A stretch of DNA of 64,000 nucleotides from Lamellibrachia columna (Eukaryota > Annelida > Polychaeta > Sabellida > Siboglinidae), in NCBI GenBank assembly GCA_963662155.1, contig OY759263.1:31349023-31413022 (forward strand), in the 5' to 3' direction. Shown here piece by piece: positions 40,301 to 49,300 of the stretch. Each line of letters begins with the position of its first letter. Position 1 is the stretch's first letter. The position numbers were made by a program, and so were the translations under genes. The notes beneath the pieces are model-generated. The model was not told the DNA's origin and did no database searches. It saw only the letters and a program-made list of their open reading frames with translations.

Positions 40301-43300
40301 GTTGGAATCTCGGTAGGTCAACATTTGGGTTCCTTGTCACTTGCCATATGGAGTTTGTTGCTTTGAATGGCAATCTTGTTAAATCTTTGACAGATTGAGT
40401 GTGAAGTCATGTATGTTGACTTTGGAAACTGCGACACGGTGCCAGCGTCCAAGATTAGCCGCATCCTGGAGAGCCTTTGCAAGGAACCAGCCCAGGCCAT
40501 CCGATGTTCCCTCCATGGTATCTTCCCAGCCGAGGTATATGAATATTCAGTAGTCACATGTCATGTCATTCCTATCTTGTTTGGTCACCAAACCTGTCGG
40601 CGAGTTATTTGGATGTAGGGAAACTGACATGAACCAATTTTGCTTTGGGTTTGAAAATGGGAAGACCTGTCAGTAATAGTAATAATATAATTTATTTAGT
40701 ATAGCACCATATCTAAAATTGTTTGTGGTGCTTTCCAGCATATTAAAAATTAATAAGATAATCTAGGATTGCTAAATAAACAAATAACTAAATAAATAAA
40801 TTCAAATACCACTAGTAATGAGAATTATTGTAAAATAAATACAGTACAATGATTATATAGCAATACAATAATAATAAATAAATAAAAAAATTATAATAAT
40901 AAATACTAAATAGGCAAATAATTTTTTTTAAATATTGCTGTGCTTGGACATGAATGGTTGTCGGGCTGACGTTTGCATGAGATCGTTGTGTCTGCAGGGC
41001 GAGACATGGAGCGAGGACGCCATCAACTTCTTCTTCAACCTGTCGATGGAGACAGAGCTGAAGATGGACGTGATCAAGGCAGACGGTAGGAACAGTTCCC
41101 TCTATGCCGCTCGTGTTATTTACATACCGTTTACAACTATCAACATTCGCCTATTCGTACAAAGTGCACTAAAGGGGGGTGAAGGCCGGCATACTCGTTT
41201 TTAGATGTCGGTCGCAAGCGAAATATGACCACTGTTGCATCATGCAGCACCGCGCGGTGAACTATTACAGAACTACTGTTGGTTTTATTTTCGTAAACGG
41301 TTACGGTGTGGGCACTGTAATACAGGCTGACATCTTGGAAATTCACAACGTCGTGGAAAACAATTATCAATGTGATGCCATGGAGTTGTTGGAAAAACAC
41401 AAAGCTTTAACATAATTATTGGAGATAAATGTTTGTGAACTTATTCTGGTGGTTATTAGTGCATGTCCTGTACAGGTGCACTGTGTTGTAACATTGTTAC
41501 ATGTCCTGTACACGTGCACTGTGTTGTAACATTGTTACATGTCCTGTACACTTGCACTGTGTTGTAACATTGTTACATGTCCTGTACACGTGCACTGTGT
41601 TGTAACATTGTTACATGTCCTGTACACTTGCACTGTGTTGTAACATTGTTACATGTCCTGTACACGTGCACTGTGTTGTAACATTGTTACATGTCCTGTA
41701 CACTGCACTGTGTTGTAACATTGTTACATGTCCTGTACACTGCACTGTGTTGTAACATTGTTACATGTCCTGTACACTGCACTGTGTTGTAACATTGTTA
41801 CATGTCCTGTACACTGCACTGTGTTGTAACATTGTTACATGTCCTGTACACTGCACTGTGTTGTAACATTGTTACATGTCCTGTACACTGCACTGTGTTG
41901 TAACATTGTTACATGTCCTGTACACTGCACTGTGTTGTAACATTGTTACATGTCCTGTACACTGCACTGTGTTGTAACATTGTTACATGTCCTGTACACT
42001 GCACTGTGTTGTAACATTGTTACATCAATATTTTTTGTGTGAAGAAGTATGAACATTTTAAATTAGTAATTCAGAGAGGGGGTGTGATAATTAGTTTGGT
42101 ATGAATAGTAAACGACCCCTGTGACATACATATTCATAATAACTACAGATGTGTTCCTTTGCTCAGACTGGTTGGGTCCCTGAGCTATGCTTGGAATGTC
42201 ACAAATGTTTTGATCCTGGAAAATTTTTAATTTCTGGTGTGAAATATGCTGGGGGGGGGCAGTAACCTAACTAAAAATACATGCATTCATTGTAGGTGTC
42301 AATTCATTATTATTCACGTAAAGCATGCATGCAAGCACAACCGTGCATCTTGTTCCATTCACCGATTGTGATAATAATTTAAGTAGTACATTGAATTTAG
42401 CTTGTTGGTGTCCTGGAAGACTGTTTTCTGATCACTGCAAATCCATTCCCACATTGTCCTGATTTTCTCCCGGGGCACTATGGCTGAACGAACGTTTTAT
42501 TTGCAGAAAATACTTGCTCTGTGGTCCTCCGCGACATGACAGATGGCAGCACAGACATATCAATAAATCGCCAGATGGCGTCAGACGGTGTCGTAGCTTC
42601 AGTGGAACCACGTAAGTTCATCATTGTTCATATTGTTATTATAGCTCTACCTTGCTCTACAGATGTTAGGCATGGACACTCCACATATTGTTATTATAGC
42701 TCTACCTTGCTCTACAGATGTTAGGCATGGACACTCCACATATTGTTATTATAGCTCTACCTTGCTCTACAGATGTTAGGCATGGACACTCCACATGAAT
42801 TAACAATTACTTGATCTAACTTGTTTTTTAAATATCAGTGCTGTGGAAAACTTGAGTTCAGTTTACCAGTTTAATGTAATACATAGAAATAGTTAAGTGG
42901 TGCAATCATTTACTAATGTAAAAAATATATAAACTCTCATGATCACTACAATAGTTGCAATTTATCAGCGTATACACACATCTGTAACGATTTAAGTAGG
43001 TCCATCTAGTATATAATATATAAATTTATTATCACATCAATTGATCAACTGGCGCAAGTATAATTAAACAGAAATGTGTTTTAGCTTTAACGTTTACAAA
43101 TATATTACTTTTGAGTGGCGTAAGACATGCCATAGAACGACGGTGTGGCAAGTGTTTGCATGTTGTGACTGCGATGTTATTTGCGATGCAGCACCCCTCA
43201 TGTTGCCTGAAAACAGCGACTGGCCCGTGCTGGTCACCTCGGTCAAGATGACCACAGAAGTGACCATCAGACTGGTTGGACCTGACCACTCAGTGAGTCA

Positions 43301-46300
43301 TGTGTTTGGTTGCAAGTCACATCTGCTGGGCTTTGTCTACCAGCCCTTTATGGTTAAAACAAACACGTTTTTTTTTATAGCAAAATAAAAAATTTGTGTG
43401 TGGATATTTGGCATTAAATTAATATTTTATATAAAGCCCTTTCAAACATGTTGTATTCAAATCAATTTGGGTGTTTATTCTCAAATGATTTTTATTCATT
43501 GTTTTGACGACTCAAATTTACAACCGATAAAGCAAATGATTTGACGGTGGTTTGTTATTGATACATTTGAATCGTAATAATGATAATAATAATAATAATG
43601 ATCTAATTAATTGTGATACAAGTAACATAACGGAGTAAACACACAGCATCATCTGTGTTATTGTCCTGAATGGAAATTGGAAGATGCACTGCTGCCTGCT
43701 TCAGGACAAACTAGAGGAGTTGGAGGAGAGGTTGTCTTCGCTGGCGGACATGGCGGTGCCCGACACTGCGCCACACGTTGACAGCGTCTACGCCGTGTGC
43801 ACCACCGACACTGAAGGGTCGTCGTGGAGCCGCGTACGCATCCTCAGCATCAAGGGACTTGAGGTACTACTTCAGACCCAGGCATAACATCTAAAACTTT
43901 TTGTATTTTCCTGAGTTACAATTCTCTGTGATTTTACTCAGAATTGGCCCTTCAAAGTTTGCGATTGGTTTGTATCCTTGAATATCATTCTCTTCTTCAA
44001 CTCTGTTAATTTTTAGCAATAATGTAAATTTTTAGGTAATGTAAATTTTTAGGAAAATACATTTTTAGGTAACTATGTTCTTAGACGATGGCAGAATGCA
44101 GCATTTTTAAGATGTAATGTTATTTTCAGTGCGAAGTGACATTTCTTGATCACGGGGACTCAGACTTTGTCAGCCGCGACGCCCTTCGACCTTTGAGTCG
44201 AGAGATGAATCAGCTGCCATACCAGGTATGTTGGGGCTGAAGCCACAAAAACAAGTTGATGATTATGTGCAGATTTTTATATGCACAATTTTAATTAGAT
44301 TCACAAAATGATCACCGTACATGGTGATATTATAACATATTTCACATGTCCAAGAGTCTTAATAATTAAGTAATGTTTTTTATACTAGTCGTATTATTAA
44401 TATACATTAAAATCTAAAAATGTGAACATACTAATGATGTTATTAATAGACAGTAATATGTTGTGAATCTTTAAAAAAGGGAGAAGGCTCTGAGAAGGTG
44501 CAGGATTTGCAGACCCCTGTTTTCATTGGTCCCTCTTCTCAACCAGTTGTGTCGTTCATATAGATCTGTAAACAATCTATATTAGTGTTGCTATTAATGT
44601 ATCTTGACACGTTGCAGGCACTGTCGTGCAAGTTGACTGGTCTGGAGGCCTACGAGAAGGACCAGAAAGTCATTGACTGCCTGGTGGAGATCTCCCTCGG
44701 CAAGACATGCATTGCTGCCGTGGATGACAGGTGAGGAACTCACACAGTGGGTCACAGTTCACTGCATCTTGTCATTGTTAGCTTGCGATTACACCTGAGT
44801 CTGCTCACTGTGTTTGGGGCAGGGTGTAACTGCGAGAGGAGTGTAAGTCACTGTAAGCATAGTGTTATGTTGACAGTATTATAACGCATTTTAGAGGTTT
44901 CCAAACATTTTGATGAGGACAACCTAGCTTCTGTATCTAGTGGCCTCTTGCTGTATGGTCTCCTGACGTAAGGAACAACTGTGAAATCCCGTTCTAGTCT
45001 GCACTGTATTATATAGTGATACAACATTATTAGCTGCGTGATGTTACCTTGCTATCATGTCTTGCAGGCTAGATAAAGTGTCGCTGACACTGTGGGACAC
45101 GTCGGAGGAGGAGGACGTCAACATTAACGAGACTGCGGCCAAAGTACTGAAGACAGAAGACTTGACACCTAAGCTACCCGAGGTGGGTGTTGTTAGAAAC
45201 ATCCCAGCTTTTATATCCACGCTAGAAATTTTGCCAGACGACAGTCAAATGTTTCCAAGTGAGGAAGTAGTTTAGTTTCTTGACCTGTAATATAAGTTTG
45301 CGTTCTTGAGAGGCGATAGTTCTGTTCGAGATGGCACTATAATGTTTTGCTAGATTCTATTGTCAAGGCGGTTATTTATTGCAATCAAAAAAGGTTTTAT
45401 TGTTTGAAGGTCCCTCCTAAATTTGATAGGGATTTTTTTTAAATTGACTGGATGTTACATAAACTATTCACACACTACATATTTGGTCATAAACAAACCG
45501 GATTTGCAGTAGGCTAAATCAGATGAGGATGGAGTTTTAAAATATATGCTTCTCACTGAATATCAAGTTGATTGCTGTGTTGGTTGTAGCGTGGTGGTAC
45601 CATAGAGGTGTATGTGAGCTGTGTTGGTTGTAGCGTGGTGGTACCATAGAGGTGTACGTGAGCTGTGTTGGTTGTAGCGTGGTGGTACCATAGAGGTGTA
45701 CGTGAGCTGTGTTGGTTGTAGTGTGGGGTACCATAGAGGTGTATGTGAGGTGTGTTGGTTGTAGCGTGGGGGTACCATAGGGGTGTGTGTGAGCTGTGTT
45801 GGTTGTAGCGTGGGGTACCATAGAGGTGTATGTGAGCTGTGTTGGTTGTAGTGTGGGGGGTACCATAGAGGTGTATGTGAGCTGTGTTGGTTGTAGCGTG
45901 GGGGTACCATAGAGGTGTATGTGAGTTGTGTTGGTTGTAGCGTGGGGGTACCATAGAGGTGTATGTGAGCTGTGTTGGTTGTAGCATGGTGGTACCATAG
46001 AGGTGTATGTGAGCTGTGTTGGTTGTAGCATGGGGGGTACCATAGAGGTGTATGTGAGCTGTGTTGGTTTGTAGCGTGGTGGTACTATAGGGGTGTGTGT
46101 GTGAGCTGTGTTGGTTGTAGCGTGGGGTACCATAGAGGTGTATGTGAGCTGTGTTGGTTGTAGCGTGGGGGGTACCATAGAGGTGTAAGTGAACTGTGTT
46201 GGTTGTAGCGTGGGGGTACCATAGAGGTGTATGTGAGCTGTGTGACGCAGCAGGGAGACATCTACATCCAGTGCCAGGGACCGGGACTGCAGCAACTGGA

Positions 46301-49300
46301 GAAGGTGGCAGACCACATCGAGGAGCAGTACGGCAAGGTCTGCTTCTATTTCCCCTCTGCAGTGACTCATATTCATTCAGATTCCATATCAAATGTCTAT
46401 TGTGCCTTAAGGTAGTATTTACTTTATGGAATGTTAGATATTCACACTTTCTGACAGTGTGTTAGCAGATCGTGTTCTATTGTTTGAAGTGTCGTATAAA
46501 ATCACTTATAATTTCGTGCTTATAGCCTAAAATTTTTTTAATCTTTCTGTCAGTTCTGTCACACTATTACTGTTTATTCTGTAAAGCAGAATTTGCACTT
46601 GGGTAGCTACTGTGAAAGGGGCTAGCTGTTAGCCTTGATATGAATCTCTCAGACCGTTGTTTGATATAATTTTCATTGTTATTTACCCTGTAGTGACCCT
46701 GTGTTACACAAAATATGTATTCGTATCTGTGTTTATACTGTTGTAAAGCATGTAACTTTCTTCATCTTGACATCAACCATTATATAATAGACGGGGTAAA
46801 TATATAGTTTCACTCGTAATAACGGGTGAAGTAAAGAATTGTACATCTCTTCCTGATATCCTACATGTTTCTTCCAGGCGGGCAATGCCAGCGCGTTCGT
46901 ATCATCGCCCCAGGTCGACCAGCTGTGTATAGCCAAGAACTCCGACAGCGGCAACTGGTACCGTGCAAAGGTGATGAAGATTCTGCCTGGCCGAATGGTA
47001 TGTATACATGACACAATGTGTGCAACATCTAATGTTTGTATTTAAAATGTTGCTTACATAAGAACTGTATGTAAAATATCTTAATGAATTGCAAAAAAAT
47101 TACTGTTATGAATACCCTGAATATAACTGAAATGTGGTATAACAAATTTTTTAAATAATTTTTTTGTGAAGTTTAGTAGTTTCGTCATGGTATAAACGCA
47201 GATGTTCATATCGTATGATTACTGTACAATTAATTTTTTGTCTGCCACTGTTCCACTTTTATTTGCCACATGTATTGTATGTATACATACAATAACCACA
47301 TCAAAAGTTGGCCGTTGAATTGAACGCATACAGAGGAAAGCAACTAAATTTATTCCAGAACTGAGAGACCTTAGTTATGAAGAACGCCTAAAAGAATGTG
47401 GTTTAACCACTGTGTTTTAACTAGAGACAAGGAGGTTAAGAGGAGATCAAGTTGAAGTTTTTAAGATATTAAATGGGTATGAAAATATTGATAGAAATAT
47501 TTTTTTCTCACTCAAGTAAGATAGTTGAACTACATCAGGAAGTACTCGTTCTCACAGAGGACAATAAATGAATGAAACAAATTATCTACAGATTGCTAGC
47601 AGCGTGAATATGTTTAAAAACAAGGTTGACAGATATCTCAGGAGGGCGGGTTACACATAGATGAAAAATGTTGGACTCTTGATAAGCCAATGGCTTCCTT
47701 GTCCACTTGCCATCTGCCTTGGAACATCTTGTTAAATGATTTTATGTCCAGGTGGAAGTGAAGTTTGTGGACCATGGCATCATTGACACCATCCACTACA
47801 GATATCTGAGAGACTTGCCTGTGGGAAGCGACCTCCGTGATCTGCCCTATCAGGTAAATACCCCCCCATACTTAAACCTTTTCACTCAATGGTGGATAGG
47901 CCATCAACTACTCCATTCCACAGAACACGACTTTGAGCTTGCATTTCTAGTTCTTTCATTTATATCGTGCTTTTGTCATTTCTGCTTCTACTTCTCAGTA
48001 CCACGTGTTTCTTTTGTCATCTCTGCTTCTACTTCTTAGTGCCAGGTGTTTCTTTTGTCATCTCTGCTTCTACTTCTCAGTGCCAGGTGTTTCTTTTGTC
48101 ATCTCTGCTTCTACTTCTCAGTGCCAGGTGTTTCTTTTGTCATCTCTGCTTCTACTTCTCAGTGCCAGGTGTTTCTTTTGTCATCTCTGCTTCTACTTCT
48201 CAGTGCCAGGTGTTTCTTTTGTCATCTCTGCTTCTACTTCTCAGTGCCAGGTGTTTCTTTTGTCATCTCTGCTTCTACTTCTCAGTGCCAGGTGTTTCTT
48301 TTGTCATCTCTGCTTCTACTTCTCAGTGCCAGGTGTTTCTTTTGTCATCTCTGCTTCTACTTCTCAGTGCCAGGTGTTTCTTTTGTCATCTCTGCTTCTA
48401 CTTCTCAGTGCCAGGTGTTTCTTTTGTCATCTCTGCTTCTACGTCTTAGTGCCAGGTGTTTCTGTGCCTTCCTAATTGGTTCTCACCACTAGATTAGCGC
48501 ATTCATGTATACAAACATTCAGTTGTCTGTTCAGTTTGTGCTTATTGATTTAAGTTTGAATTTTAATTATTTCCCAGTATAATTTAGTAATTCCCAGTAT
48601 AATTTAGTCATTTTTATTCAGAGTACTTTTGAGAGGGTATTGTGAAGACCAGTGAATATTTACTCTAAAAGGGTAATAAGATTATTTAAACACAAAAGGG
48701 CAACATGTCAATTTAAAAAATTACAAAAACTGACAACAGCAGTATCGAAACTGGTGTAAAAGTTGTCAGAATCGGAGACAATAAGCCACATACAAACCAC
48801 TGATAAATGGCAGCATGTGTGTGGAATCTTAAAACTGCATCTTTTTAAGACCTCGAACATAGAAACACAAATAGAAACAGTGATATTTATCAATTATATT
48901 GATTAACTTCTATGATTGATTGATCCAAAACCAATGATCGATCATGACAATTTCACCAATTCCCAAAACTAGTATCTGCTTCTCAGTACCAATGAAACCA
49001 TAGACTGAATCACGATTGTTGACTGGTTCTCTGTCAGGCCGTCAGATGTCAGCTCTACGGTTTGCCACCGGAGGACAGCGAGTGGACGACGGCCGTCCTT
49101 GACCGTCTGACAGAGCTGATGCCCCCGGACGAGCTGCGTGTGTTGGAGGTCGTCATGGGTGCACGGGAGACTGAGGATGGAAAGGTGTTGGCACAGGTGG
49201 AAGTCTACGAGATAGCCAAGGACGGGGAACTGATCGCCGTGAGTGAGACGGTCATGCGGGAGGTGGACTTGTGGTAAGTCTGTCATTGACTGTCGACACA

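Noticed and set aside
45537..46392. Two 279-codon His/Thr/Pro-rich minus-strand ORFs
   Set aside because: Both are translations of the ~44-bp minisatellite in different frames, antisense to the TDRD7-like gene, with no splice or family support.
47967..48492. Three overlapping ORFs of ~150 codons with FLLSSLLLLLSARC repeats
   Set aside because: Frame-open 41-bp minisatellite inside an intron. The hydrophobic repeats only look like membrane segments.
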